Part shown: positions 45,571-59,200 of the stretch, piece by piece
Layout of the letters: each line of letters begins with the position of its first letter
How positions within the stretch are numbered: the first letter of the stretch is position 1
NCBI GenBank assembly: GCA_905221605.1
Contig: CAJNDS010002401.1
Span: 295,542-359,541 of the forward strand
DNA: 64,000 nt
Origin: Symbiodinium natans
Taxonomy: Eukaryota; Sar; Dinophyceae; Suessiales; Symbiodiniaceae
Direction of reading: 5' to 3'
Notes under the pieces: generated by a model
Seen by the model: the letters and a program-made list of their open reading frames with translations, nothing else
Told to the model about the DNA's origin: nothing
The model's database searches: none
Program-made: the position numbers and the translations under genes

Positions 45571-45667
45571 GGGTTTACGAAAATAGGGGACCCGAAAATG
45601 AACCCCCCAAAAAGTACAATCCCTTACAATAAGCACTCCAATAAGGTACCCCGAATTTCGGAAACCC
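45571..45667. mobile_element. Short inverted-repeat element, family B, copy 3, upstream of the 44.3-kb ankyrin gene
   Basis: GGGTTTACGAAAATAGGGG at the left and GAATTTCGGAAACCC at the right. It begins about 110 bases upstream of the ankyrin start codon and accounts for the spurious N-terminal extension of that frame. Confidence 0.82.
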
Positions 45668-47149
45668 ACATGTACTATAAAACTGGTTTAGGGTTTAGGG
45701 TTTAGGGTTTAGGGCATGTACCTTGTAACTATATACTTGGGCCCCAAAGTCCCTAAATAGGAGGTGCTTGAAGGCCCAAGTCTTCCCTATTTAAACCTTA
45801 ACCCAAAACCCTAAACCCGAACCCCTAACCGTTAAACTCCAAACCCCTAAACTCTACAACCCCTAACTCTACACCCTAACTCCTAAACCCTATATAATGT
45901 TGGAGAGTGGGGGAAGCAAGCCTGAGTTTCACAGTTTAGGGTTTAGGGTTTAGGGTTTAGGTTTTTTGTTCGGGCTCCTTGGCCCGTCACTACGCCCACA
46001 CCAAGATGATCTCATAAGCCCTAAACCCCAACTCCATCGACTTAACACGGCAAACCCACACTAAGGCCTGCAGAGCTTCATTGGGTTTTTTTAGGGTTTA
46101 GGGTTTAGGGTTTAGGGTTTAGGGTTTAGGGTTTAGGGTTGGGCTTATAGGGTTTACAGGGTTCATCGGGTTCATAGGGTCTAGGGTTAAGGAGAAGCCT
46201 GGAAAAAACCGATGTTACTTTCAAGGTACCCGCTTCAACAGACCAGACCAACACCGAGCTGCGAAGCCATAACCCCAGCCATAACCCCAAACCCCAAACC
46301 CCAAACCCTGCACCCCGAACCTTTCAGGGCTTGAGGGGCTTGGATTTGACAGTTTCTGACCGGAACCCACGGATAAATTGGATCAAGACCGAGTGATGCG
46401 AGATGCTAGTGTTGCGCATCGGTAGCCGCTCTCAGCTTTTTTTGCCAACTGATGGCAGCAGGCGTGCCGCGCCTCTTGCGCGGGCGTGCGCGAAGGTGAC
46501 GGCCAGCTCCGAAGAGCATACACATCAGGTACCTTTCGGAGCTGAAACTCACACCCTAAACCCTAAACCCTGAACCCTAAACCCTGAACCCTGAACCCTA
46601 AACCCTAAACCCTGACCTCGGGATTCAGAGTTCATTCTCCCTCAACACGAAAGCTCCCAGCCCATCTCCTTTCTTACATAGAAGCGGTTTAGGGGGTTTA
46701 GGGTTTAGGGTTAGTGCTTCAGGGGGGATTGGTGTGTGTGTGTGTGTGCAACTTTTGACATTGATGCCTAACTTAAAGGCTCACGGGTTGTTGCTACTGA
46801 GTTGTAGCTAGGTAAGTAACGGCAAGTAGGATGACTTTGACCACAACTGTGAGATTCTGGCAGCGTGGGGGGGGGGGGGGGGGGCAGGGGATGGGCTCAC
46901 CCTACTTCACAACTACTAGCACAGACCTGCAAGAACGGAGTCAGAGTCTCGACTCGGGGTCCTTCTGAGTTGAGGGTTTAGGGTTTAGGGTTGAGGGTCA
47001 TAGATACTGAGGGCCGAGTTCTTTCTTTCTTGGGGCCACTGTTTTGGCCATGGTGTCGGGTTCCAAATCCTGAGATGGGAGATAGGACGCCAGCCCGATG
47101 CCTGGATGTCGTCGGGGTCAGCCGTGCAGTGTGTAGGGTGGGTTCAGGG

Positions 47150-47296
47150 TTTAGGGTTCAGGGTTCAGGGTTCAGGGTTTAGGGTTTAGGGTTTAGGGTT
47201 TAGGGTTTAGGGTTTAGGGTTTAGGGTTTAGGGTTTAGGGTTTAGGGTTTAGGGTTTAGGGTTTAGGGTTTAGGGTTTAGGGTTTAGGGTTTAGGC
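47150..47296 (+). repeat. Telomere-type array (TTTAGGG)n
   Basis: About 20 units after a short TTCAGGG patch. No gene adjoins. Confidence 0.95.
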
Positions 47297-48147
47297 TTTC
47301 GGGCTCGGTGTGTTGGGTACCCGTAGCTGTAGCTGGTAGTAATCATTTTTTCCGGCTCTCCTAGCCCAACTTATATGACTGCCCAAAGAAACTTCAAACT
47401 TATAGATACCAAGAATGAACCCTACGCATAACGACCCAGTTAGAACCCTACTCATAGCTATATTTGGCTTCCGGCACCTGGAACGTTAACGGAAAAAGGG
47501 GCAAACCATCCATTCGCTTGCTCTGGTGACTTAATCTAACTTCCTCAATAGGAAGACCAGGTTTAGGGTTCAGGGTAGCCAAAGCCCAAGGGGCCCAAAG
47601 GCAACTAACAGTGAGCCGCGCACATGAAAACCTGGACTTGGAGTTTCGGCTTTCGGTTTTCGGGCTTTTTGGGTTCAGAGTCTTCGGATTCAGGGTTCTG
47701 CCCGAAGCCGTCTCAAGCCGGCCGGGATGCTTCCGCGCAAGCCGATCTGTCCTGCTTGCGCTTTGGATCTGGGTATATCTGGGTGGCCTCTTGTTCTGGC
47801 GGTTAAGCTATCAACCCTAACCATTTCAAGATGCGACTCCCTAGTTGAGACCTCTGTTTAACTGCAGAGGCCCTTGTGAAGGTGCCCTCATCAGCAAGAC
47901 ATCAGAGCATGGCAAGCCTTAGGACTAAGAAGGCACTTTCGATGATTCATGGGTACTTCGAAGTGGGGATATCAGACGGGTGGCTGTGGCTTACAGCTTA
48001 TTTGAACCCATGAAAACCTTTCTACGTATATCTGCCCATGAAGCTCCAGGTAGATCTTCCATGCCGTGCCGAACTGCCGGAAAACACAAACATGGGCTCC
48101 TTGGCCTAGAACCCGGCCATCAACCCCTAACCATCACTAAAAAGCCC

Positions 48148-48360
48148 TCCCTAAACCCTAAACCCTAAACCCTAAGCCCTAAGCCCTAAACCCTGAACCC
48201 TGAACCCTAACCCTAAACCCTAAACCCTAAACCCTAAACCCTAAACCCTAAACCCTAAACCCTAAACCCTAAACCCTAAACCCTAAACCCTAAACCCTAA
48301 ACCCTAAACCCTAAACCCTAAACCCAAACCCAAAACCCAAAACTCTAAACCCTAAACCCA
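48148..48360 (-). repeat. Telomere-type array (CCCTAAA)n
   Basis: About 24 units with CCCTAAG, CCCTGAA and CCCAAAA edge variants. Confidence 0.95.
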
Positions 48361-48662
48361 ACATGAGCTGCGAAAGGGCTGAGCAACTCCCAAACTCCAC
48401 ACTCCGAGAGGCCTCAACACCCCTGCGGGCGCAAGCAAAGAAGAAGCTCCAGTCCAGAGCCCTGCTCACACGTGAGCCCCCCTAAACTCCCTAAACCCAC
48501 CTAAAACCCCCAACACCCCCCAAACCCTAAACCCTAAACCCTCAACCCAAATTTCTTCCCCCCGCCCCTCATGTTTCCGTAAAAAAAGCTCTCCCGATTC
48601 TGGGCCTTCAAAGGCCCAGTCAGAGCCCATCCTTGCCACCCTGGAACTTCGCCAGCCTGGCT

Positions 48663-48786
48663 GTAGGGTTTAGGGTTTAGGGTTTAGGGTTTAGGGTTTA
48701 GGGTTTAGGGTTTAGGGTTTAGGGTTTAGGGTTTAGGGTTTAGGGTTTAGGGTTTAGGGTTTAGGGTTTAGGGTTTAGGGTTTAGG
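48663..48786 (+). repeat. Telomere-type array (TTTAGGG)n
   Basis: About 17 perfect units, inverted relative to 48148-48360. Confidence 0.95.
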
Positions 48787-49269
48787 AGGACGTCTGGAAG
48801 GGAGTGGAGGGTCTTAGGGTGCCTCGGGCTTTAGGGTGCTAGGGTCCTAGGGCTTTTGAGGGTTCTTTCAGGGTTTCTTAGGTTTTTTTTTTTTCGGGGG
48901 GGGGGGAAGGTGTTAGGGTTTCAGAGTTTCAGGGTTTTGTGTTAGTTTGGGCGTTGATATCCTAAACGCCCCGGGACATGATGTTTACTGGCATTTGCTG
49001 CTGGAACCAGGGCGTCTTGGGCGGTTGAAGCCCCTTCTTGCGGTTTAGGGTTTAGGGTTAGGGGTTAGGGTTCCTCAACAACTAGCCAAAGGAGTAGCTT
49101 ATCAAATAAGCCAGCTTTCCGAGGAGAAGGGCAGCGGTCGACCCTGAACCCTCACACCCTGAAACCCTGAGACCCTGAAACCCTCCATCCCTCAAACCCT
49201 CCAACCCTCAAGCCTCGACTCCAAACTCCCAGAACCAAACCCGACCCCCGGTCCCGGTTACCACCCAGA

Positions 49270-49411
49270 AGGCTCCTAAACCCTAAACCCTAAACCCTAA
49301 GCCCTAAACCCTAAACCCTAAACCCTAAACCCTAAACCCTAAACCCTAAGCCCTAAGCCCTAAACCCTAAACCCTAAACCCTAAACCCTAAACCCTAAAC
49401 CCTAAACCCTC
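49270..49411 (-). repeat. Telomere-type array (CCCTAAA)n adjoining the last E1 alpha exon
   Basis: Abuts exon 49402-49470. In transcript sense the first unit reads AGGGTTTAG, which supplies an in-frame TAG after GCC ATG. Confidence 0.95.
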
Positions 49412-52400
49412 ATGGCAAGGGGCTTCTCGGCATAGTGCTCGGGATGCCGCTCCACGTGAGCTACCAGCTCCTGGGCGGGTACAGGCGTTTGGGGTTTAGG
49501 GTTTAGGGTTAGGGTTTAGGGTTTAGGGTTTAGGGTTTAGGGTTTAGGGTTTAGGGTTTAGGGCTTAGGGTTTAGGGCTTAGGGCTTAGGGTTTAGGGTT
49601 TAGGGTTTAGGGTTTAGGGTTTAGGGTTTAGGGTTTAGGCTTTCGGGTTTAGGGTTTAAGGTTTAGGGTTTAGGGTTTAGGGTCTAGGGCTTAAGGTTGG
49701 AGGGTTGAAGGCTTAGGGTTGAGGGTAGAGGGTTGATTGTTTTGGGTTGAGGGTGTTGGTGTTTGGGGTGTGCAATGGATTTGGGGTTTAGGAATTGGGG
49801 TTAAGGGCTGAGGGTTCCGGGTTTAGGGTTGGTATGGCGCATTGTTAAAGGGTCATGACGAATGGTGAGCAGCGGGCAAAAAGTTCATCATCGTAGAACT
49901 CTCATTGCAACTATTCCATTCAGCCTCCTTATCGAGCTAGCATGTTTCGGAAACTCGGGGGTTGTTGAGCGTCCACAAACAAGAGAGCTGGAATGAGCGA
50001 GAGATCGCGAGAGAGAGAGAGTGTAGAGAGGCAGAGAGAGAGAGAGAGTGAGAGAGAGACAGAGAGAGATGTAAGGCATGCTTAGTACAAGCATTTTGGA
50101 GGCTTATCTGCGGGAATCTGTCACTCAAAATAATAACACCTTACAGCCAGCAGCCCCAAACCCCACGGCGGCAGCGTCCTGGCGCTGCCTCTCAAGCTCG
50201 GGTGTTAGCTCGGCCCAGACGTCCCGGAACATGTCCTGACAGGGTGGGGGTGAAAACTTTTCGGGCTTTCCGGCGTGGGAATTGTGGCACCCCTCCCCGA
50301 AGTTGCGAAAGCTGTAGGAAACCTGCGTAGGCGAGCAGCCCGCCCGAGACCGGATCCTTCTATAGCACCGAGGCTTGGGATCTTCCCCTTATACTAACAG
50401 TCCTTTGTAGGGCTTGTAGTACCCCCTATTAAAATCCCTTTGAAGGACTGCGAATATCAGCGGAACACATCCCAAACTGCGAAACACCAGAGAAGCGATG
50501 AAGCTGCTCAGCCCCCCGAGACCAGAGCACTAGGGCCCATGCCATGGCGTGAGCCACCTCACCATGCTGAGAGGCAAGGAAACCAAACCCAAAAACCCCG
50601 AAACCCCAACACCAAACCCCGAAACCCAAGAACCCCAAAGCCCCAAAACCCCCAAGAACCCTGAAAACCCCCTTCAGAACCCTGAAACCCTAGAACCCCG
50701 AAGGCGCGAAAGCTTTTCTTCCACCCTAAACTCTAAACTCTAAACCCTAAACCCTAAACCCTAAACCCTAAACCCTAAACCCTAAACCCCACACCCTAGC
50801 TCCTTGACGGGGGCGAAAGGCTTGTTTTCGGCAACCTTGAGGGCCTCCATGACCTCCTTCACAGGGGGGCTGCAAGTAAGGTCAGGTTTTACGGTTTAGG
50901 GTTAAAAATGTTCGGGTTTGGGGTTTAGGGTTTAGGGTTTAGGGCTAGGGTTTAGGAGTGGGGCGTTAGGTACGCCAAGTCGGCTTCTAACCAGTGAGAC
51001 TTTTTGATTTTGGACGCATGTGAAAGGGCCGCAGCCTTTAGCTTCGGGGCATTTGTGGGTGTTACGCTGAAGGAGAATGAGACTCAAAAACATGCTGTCG
51101 CTCGAGAGGCCTGCATCTACGTTGACTCCCACTTAATCAATAGGGTTTAGGGTTTAGGGTTTAGGGTTTAGGGTTTAGGGTTTAGGGTTTAGGGTTTAGG
51201 GTTTAGGGTTTAGGGTTTAGGGTTTAGGGTTTAGGGTTTAGGGTTTAGGGTTTAGGGTTTAGGGTTTAGGGTACCCTGAACCCCCCACTCCAAAACAAGG
51301 ATACCGGAGACTTGGAAACCTCCACGATGCTAAGCCCTACAGCAAGCCCGAAGAGCCCGAACTCAACCCTGAACCCCACTTCTAACCCCCACTCATCTTA
51401 GGGTTTAGGGTTTAGGGTTTAGGGTTTAGGGTTCAGGGTTTAGGGTTTAGGGACTATTCCAATCTTCGGGTCCCTCGGGCTTGAGGCTCAGGTTTCCGGC
51501 ATCTCCTGGCGGTAGCTGCCTTTGAGCTCCTCCTCTCTTTCGTCGTCCCACACCCCGGCTTCCTCGGGCTTTCAACAAGGGCCCAGCGGGTTTCAGCAAC
51601 TGCGGCTGCAGGGCAGATCTTTGGGGGTCTAGGGCTTTTTTGGGGGAGGGTTTAGGGTTTAGGGTTTAGGGCCTAAGGTTTAGGGTTTAGGGTTTAGGGT
51701 TTGGGGGACGAAGGCTCCTGCAACCCAGGGCTCTTCGGCCACGCAGGTGCCAGTGTTTCTTAAGCTCCGTTCATGTGCTTCCCTCCGTCGCTGGACTTTT
51801 TGTGAGACTACCCGACTTTCATAGTCCCAAGAGCAACTCTGAGAAGAGGGTCGACTGCTTCAGGGTGCATAGGGGTTTACGAGGTCTGAGGACATTGAGG
51901 TCTCAGGGCAGGTGAACTTAAGGCTTTTCGGGGTGGGTGGGGCCTCCAAAAATGACTGCAAGTTCGAGTCTTGGAGCTTCCTCACAAGTACACCGAAGAG
52001 GCGGTTCCCACATTCGAGTGCCCTGTTTGCCCTGTTTTTGGGAGATAGCCGCATGGGACTTGCAAGTGGTGATTGGGTCGTTATGGTCTTGAATCCCACG
52101 CCCGTGAACTGCTGGGGTCCTTAAGGGAAGGGCGAGGAGGTCCAAGACGGGAGTTGAGAGGTGCCTAACCCTAAACCCTAAACCCTAAACCCTAAACCCT
52201 AAACTAGGAAGCCTCGGGTGGGAAGCTTTGGGAGTATCAGGGAACATTACGCTCTACTTCACCCGAACCCTAAACCCGAAACCTTCCTAAAGGACCCTGA
52301 AATACTGTAAGGACTCGGGATGTTCCCCCTAGGGCTTATAATAGGGGGTACTACAATCCCCCTATTAAGGAGCGGTTCGTATAAGGGGGAACATCCCAAC

Positions 52401-55400
52401 CTATACACCCTAAACCCTAAACCCTAAACCCAAAACCCTAAACCCTAAACCCTAAACCCCCCAAACCCAAGGACCCCGAAGCCGGCCTTCACCACCAGCC
52501 GAGAGCGGCTGATGGGCTCAAGGCCCTTGCGCGCCATGTCTTTGACCTTCCCTTTGTCCCGATACCTGCGGGTTTAGGGTTTAGGGTTTAGGGTTTAGGG
52601 TTTAGGGTTTAGGGTTTAGGGTTTAGGGTTGAGGGTTGAGGGTTTAGGGTTTAGGGGCTTAGGGTGTTTAGGGTGTATAGGGTGTATAGGGTGTATAGAA
52701 TGTGCAGGGTGTATAGGGTGTATAGGGTGTATAGGGTGTATGGGGTTGCTTAGGATGGGGGTGCGGGTTGCAGTCATGGGAGGTCTAGGGTTTAGGGTTT
52801 ACTGTAGGGTTTAGGGTTGAGGGTTTAGGGGGTTTAGGGTTTAGGGTTCAGGGTTCAGGGTTCAGGGTTTAGGGTTTAGGGTTTAGGGTTTAGGGCTCGG
52901 GCGTCCGCAGGCCTGGCTGCGTCGTCGGACGTGCTGTGGTGGCCCTGGCGATACCTTCGCAGGGTGGCACCAAGTGTTCCCCAAGGCTCGAAACGGATGA
53001 GAAGCTTGGGGGTTTTGAGCCTGAACTACTAGGGTTTAGGGTTTATAGGGTTTAGAGTCTGGCTTAGGGAGTTGTTTAGGGTTTAGGGGCGCTGCGGTGG
53101 GCGGCCCTCAGAGTTCTCTTAGGCTTTTTTGGCCTGCATTTTTGAAGGGTTTTGAGGGCTTCTTTGGGAGCCTTATGGAGTTTAGCGTTTAGTTTAGGCG
53201 TTTACAGGTCCCAAGCCCGAAACACCCAAAACCCAAAACCCCACATAGGGTTGGGCTTGAGGTACTGCCCAGAGAGCTCCAAGAGAGAGCTCCAAGCCTC
53301 AAGCCCCAAACCCTAAACCCGAAATCCTAGCTTGAGCCCTGAATCCCTTAACGTTCTAGTAGCGATTAACTCAAATACCCTGACCCTAAACCCTAAACCC
53401 TAAACCCTAAACCGAGGGGCGTCATCAGCTCCAGAAGCACCGGCCGCCCCTGAAGGCTCAGCGCCCGCGCCTGGTCTTCGCGGGCGCGTGGCTGTGCGGG
53501 CGGAGAGGGTTTAGGGTTTATGGGGTTTATAGGGTTTTAGGGTTAGGGTTTTAGGGTTTATAGGTTTAGGGCTTTAGGGTTTAGGGTTTTAGGGTTTTCG
53601 GGTTTAGGGTTTAGGATATCAGTCAGACAGCTCGGAAACCCCAAGCCCTCCACCGCAAAGCTTGAACACCTTGACGTAGGTTTCTCCCGGTGGCCTCGAA
53701 TAAATTGAATCGTGGGGAGTGGGACTTATGGTTGGGGCTCCCGACCAAACCGGCTTCCTTAGAACTGCCACCTCCCTAGGAACTTGCTCCCATCACCTCC
53801 TCCCTCCTCCTACTCCCTTCCTCCTTCTGCATGAACCATGAAATTTCAAAAGCTTGCGCCCCAACATCCCAAACAGCAGCCGCCAGCAACTCACAAACAT
53901 CACACCCCGAAGCCGAACCTCCTTGGTGGCGAGGTAGACGGCAGCGAGGTCGTTGCCTAGGATACCGCGGTCTGGCTTTGCTGCTTAACGGCTCCTCAGC
54001 TGTTTGGTCGAGATGCAGGTTCGCATGTTGGCTTCAGGGCTTCTGGCTGTTCGGAGTTTAGGGTATTTGGGGTGGTTGACGTTCAAGGTGTTCGGGCTTC
54101 ACGCAGGCGGTTTCGGGTAGAGGGCAAAAAGGCCTATGAAGCAGTCGCGATAGCCCCTTCGTGCCTAAGTATCCTGTATCCCAAACCCGTAACCCTGAAA
54201 CTTGGATCACGCGGCCGTCCACCCGTATGCACGGCATGCCGTAGGACAGCGCTCGCGCAGCAATGCCATCACCAGCGTACTGCTCCTGGAGACGAGGCTC
54301 CAGGGCCACGCTAGCGGGGTTAATTATCTACGGTCCGAAGTATGCTCCCTTAGTTTGAGGGCCCTATTCTATAAAACCCTTATATACACTATACTAGTAC
54401 ATATAAAGGGCCTATACTTCGGATCCCTATAAACAATGGTCCCATGGTTCAAACCTTGGAGATTACGCAGGGTTTAAGGTTTCGGGCTGAGGGACTATAG
54501 GGCCTCCAGTTTGCAGGGAGTTCCAGGCAAACCCATAAGCTCGCACGTGCAGAGCTTCGTAACAACCATCTAGGCTGGTTCTGGGATTGCCTGGCAAAGA
54601 AAATGTTTATCGATACTGCCACCTACTAAAGACCTTACAAGTGTCCCCAAACCCACGTGGAGCCGAAGCGCTTGCTACAGTCTACTTGGAGGTTCAGGGG
54701 TGGCTATATTTGGGATGGTGAGCAAGTACGATTGTATAGCTGGGATCTTAATTGGGGCACTTGTATCCTTGCCTCCTTCAGGCAGAATCCACTAAACCCC
54801 ATCGGGCACTTAGAACGCCTCGACCCGAAACCCTAAGCCCTGAACCTCGGGATGCTGCCCCTTATACTCACAGTTCTTTCTAGGGTTTCTAGTACTTCTC
54901 CCCTATTTGGAATCCCTATGAAGGACTGTTCGTAAACGGGGGAACGTCCCACCCTGAACCCATAAACCCTAAACCCTAAACCCTACAAGTAAAGCCCTAA
55001 CACTGAACCCGAAACCCTAAACCCTATAAAGCCCTCCCCTAAACGGAAAGCCGCTTCCTCGGCGGGCGTGGAGATGGCCCAGCCGTTGTTGCGGCAGATG
55101 AAGAGAACCTGGCCACAGGAGACAGCCGAGTTTAGGGTTTAGCGTTTAGGGTTTACGGTGTCCAGGGTTTAGGGTTTAAATTTAGGGTGTCTAGGGTTTA
55201 AACGCTTGTTGGGGGTTTGGGGGCTTGAGGGTCTAGGGTTTGGGGTTTAGGGTGTATAGGTCGGGATGTTCCTCCTTATACTAACAGCTCCTTAATAGGG
55301 ATGAAAATAGGGGGTACTAGAAACCCCATTATGGACTGTTAGAAAAAGGGAGCGTCCCAATCTTTAGGGCCAGTAGGATTAGGGCTTGGAGATGTTGAGG

Positions 55401-56212
55401 GTTTGGGGCTTGGGGTTTGGAGATGGTGTGGGTGTCGAGTCTACCGCGGAACATGAAAACACTTGTGACCCTATGGTTCCAGCGCGCAAGTTTCTATCGG
55501 GCCGTTGTGGGCGGGAAGTCGGATGCCCAGTATCGCCGTATCAACATAAAGCGGAAACAAAACCGCTCCCCCTATTCTAGAATCTCACTGAACCTTGACA
55601 AGCCAGCCCCCCCCCCCCCCCCCCCCCCCCGTCAAAAAAAAAAAGGGGGGCGAACCTGCGATCGCAGTGTTGCTGCAAAGTTCCTGCATGCGTGTTACGT
55701 GTTGAGGCCCTTTTCCCAGGGAGTAAGGCTGTCTCCAGATGAGTAGGATCTAAGGCATTGTAGGTCCCTATTCTATAGGGTTCTATGGGGGGCTGCAAGG
55801 TACCTGATTTAACTCCCTCTCCCCGTTAAAATCTCAGTAAGTCATCAGTCTGTGCAGTGGAAAGGCCAGCGAGCCCAAAGACATTTCTCCTGTCGCTAAG
55901 ACTCTTTCGTTGGGATGTTCCCCCTTATACTAGCAGTCCTTAATAGGGATTCTGGTACCCCCTACTATAATCCCTATGAAGGACTGCTAGAATAAGGAGG
56001 AACATCCCAACTCCAACTCGGCGCTAGTACGTCTCCCTGGGTCAATGACGTGCGCTACCTGGGAGCTCCAAAGTCAAAGCAACCCTCGGCCCTAAAACCC
56101 TAAACCCTAAACCCCAAACCCCAAACCCTAAACCCCCCCCCTCCTCCCCCCAAAAAAAGGACTTAAAAACAATAACCATAAACCCCAAACCGCAAAACCC
56201 CTCCCCTCTCCC

Positions 56213-56243
<31 letters not shown>

Positions 56244-59200
56244 ATGAGAGAAAAACCGCCGCCATGTCTGCAGCTTAGGGCACAGGGCCACGGCAAAGTC
56301 GCCCTCAGAAGCCGCGCCCTCGCCGAAGAAGGCCACGCCCACCTGGCACAGCAGGGGTTCGGGGCTTTTGGGGAGGGGGGGTTAGGGTTTAGGGTTTAGG
56401 GTTTAGGGTTTAGGGTTTAGGGTTTAGGGTTCAGGGTTCAGGGTTTAGGGTTTAGGGTTTAGGGTTTAGGGTGGCTTAGGGTTTAGGAACCCTAAACCCT
56501 AAGAGGCCCTAAACCCTACAAAGCAAGGCTTCAGGGCTTTTGGGGCCGAGCAGCGCATAAAGAGCTGTAAGTTCGAGTTCTGGGTCCATGGGGTTGAGGT
56601 TCGTAGGACCTTCTTTAGAATGGGGCGTTTGTGCTGGGGGCTTATAGGGCTTAGTTGTGTGCCTGTCGGTTGCATTGTCTGGAACAAGACCCAAACCTTT
56701 CAACTCCACACCCTAAACTTACGGAAACAAAGCTCCCAAACCCCTCGACCCTAAAACTGTAACCCAAACTCAAACACCCTGGAAGTCACAAGCTAAGATA
56801 AGCAGTCCCCCCCCCCCCATATCCCCTTCGAGGAGCCTTGGTATCACCCATCCCCCAGCAGCCGAAGGAGAAAACCCTAAGCCCCTATAAGCCCCAAACC
56901 CTAAACCCTAAACCCTGAACCCTAAACCCTAAACCCTAAGCCCCTATAAGCCCCTAGAAGCCCCCCCTAAGCCCCTAAAGCCTCAAGCCTAACACCCTTG
57001 AGGCCCCAAGATATGAAGCTTCCACCAAAACCCTAAACCCTAAACCCTAAACCCTAAACCCTAAACCCTAAACCCTAAACCCTAAACCCTAAACCCTAAA
57101 CCCTACCCTAAACCCTAAACCCTAAACCCTAAACCCTAAACCCTAAACCCTAAACCCTAAACCCTAAACCCTAAGCCCTAAACCCAAGGCTCAGAACCCC
57201 CCCCGCGCGCACCCGCGGCTCGCCGGAGATGCGAAAGCCGTAGCCTGCGCCCACGGCCTGATTGTTTTAGGGATGCAGAAGAACCTCCCAGAAAAGCTCC
57301 AAGAACACTTCTTCCATTCTGAGGGATACATAAAATCCCCCTACTTGAAGGTTCATGGTACTTACTAACCAATCATATCTGGGCTTAAAACCCAACTTCT
57401 GATTGGGATAACCCCTATAAGGCCCTTTAGGGGTATTATTATTAGGGTTATAAGTACAATTATAATTGGTTAGTAAGCACCATGAACCTTCAAGTAGAAC
57501 TCCAAGAATACTTCCACCCTAAGGGTGTGTAGGGCGTAGGGCTGTAAGGATTTCGGGTTTTCGCCTGCAACCCTCAGACCGAAACAGGGCTCAGGGTCTC
57601 GCAGACCCTAAACCCTAAACCCCAAACCCTAAACCCTAAACCCTAAAGTGTTTCTCGCGCTCCAGGACAGCAACTTTGATGGGTTTAGGGCTCAGGCTTC
57701 GGCTTCTGAAGCTTTGAACGGTCAGGCTCCCTGACGTAGAGCTTCTCATCGCCGTCGGCAAAAAAAAAAACAACTCCTGAACCCAAATCCCGCCCCGTAA
57801 CCCTATACCCTAAACCCTAAACCCCGTCTACAGCCCAGCCGGCCTGGGGAATCTGCGTTCCCAAGGGAGACGTGATGGCCTGGCAGATGCGCGCAAGTCT
57901 AAGATTCAGAAAAAGGCTTGGGGCCTGTAGAGTTGAGTGGGTTTACATCTTCCTGACTTCATCAGCCTTAAACCCTAGCTAAGTTCTATCTAAGGTCTGC
58001 ATGTGACGACCGGAAGATTTTGGGCACATTGCCAAGCTGTAGAACGGCTGAGCCCCCCAAGTTTACGCATCAAGCGTCAGTGGCTAGGGTTTGGTGTCCT
58101 ACCCTACATCCACAGTTGTAACTGCCCATGAACCGTCAAGCAGGGTTTCAGGATTACAGGTGTAGGGCTTCAGGTTCTAGGATGCCCTTAAAACCCTCTG
58201 AAACATATTCCTGAAGATGACCCTCTTAAACCCAATGAGGGAAGATATGTAATGATTCAAGGGCCGAACCCAATAAGGGAAGATATAAAATGCCCCCCAA
58301 GGCCCGACCGAGGGTTCGGGTTTAGGGTTTAAGCCAGACAGGCCAGTGGCCTCTTTATCTGTTACCCTTATACCTTCATGTAGCCCCTAGATACCCTAAT
58401 AAGAACCCCAATATATTGCCCCAAAAAACAGAAACCCTACTTAAAAGAGACCACCAACCCATGTAGATTTTATAAGGTTTAGGCCTGCATGCCGATGCTT
58501 GCATCGCAGTAGTGGACGGGCATCTGCCGGCCTTTGCCCGGTTCGTCGAAACCTTCAGCCGAGGAAGGGCCGTTAGAGACAGCAACTCTACGCCTTCTAA
58601 CTACGACCCATGAGCCTTGCCCGCCCCAAAGCAACCATGCAGCAAGGGCCGAAGAGGTTTGGGTTTTAGTTTTAGGGTTTAGGGTTTAGGGTTTAGGGTT
58701 TAGGGTTTAGAGGTCATTTTAAGGGCCTACCAGGCTTTGCTGCTACAAAAAGCGCTCCCCCCCATTGCAGGTGCAGCGGCGGCCGAAGCATTGCGACACC
58801 ATCTGCTGGACCGAGAAGCCACGATACCTCGTCTTCGCAGCGGCGCTCAGGGCTTAGGGCTTATATGGCTTCAAGGGGTCTCTAGGGTTTAGGGTTTGAG
58901 GGCTTATGGGTTAAAGGGGTCTATATATGGTTTAGGGTCTTAGAGTTTTCTCCGGCTGAGAATATCTTATAATGGTCTCTGGGCTTGAGGCTTGGGGTCC
59001 GGGATGGGAAATCAGGCTCAATCCGTCCCTCCCAGGCCCACGAGCTACTTGTATAAAACAAACAGGATGAGTGTGCACCGAACCGAGAATTCCTATCTAT
59101 AATATATATATATATATACATATATCTACATATTATATACATATATCTACATATTATATACATATATCTACATACTCTATACAGATATATATATATATAT

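Larger units (their letters stand above)
45900..49040 (-). other. Exon-like islands downstream of the E1 alpha gene, product unknown
   Basis: About 48968-49036 on the minus strand reads LQPPKTPWFQQQMPVNIMS and runs straight into GTTTAG. About 48600-48660 and 48410-48470 are open. About 46440-46515 reads LAVTFAHARARGAARLLPS. The first exon could be a 3' extension of E1 alpha but lies past the usual C-terminus, so a separate gene is likelier. The rest is telomere-type tracts and low-complexity sequence. Confidence 0.35.

Noticed and set aside
45460-45669. 70-residue N-terminal extension of the intact ankyrin protein
   Set aside because: It reads through a family B repeat and a GA microsatellite. 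The ubiquitin-like domain begins at the later ATG.
961-57185. Telomere-type arrays as a true chromosome end
   Set aside because: They occur in both orientations throughout, with genes between them. No terminal array is present.
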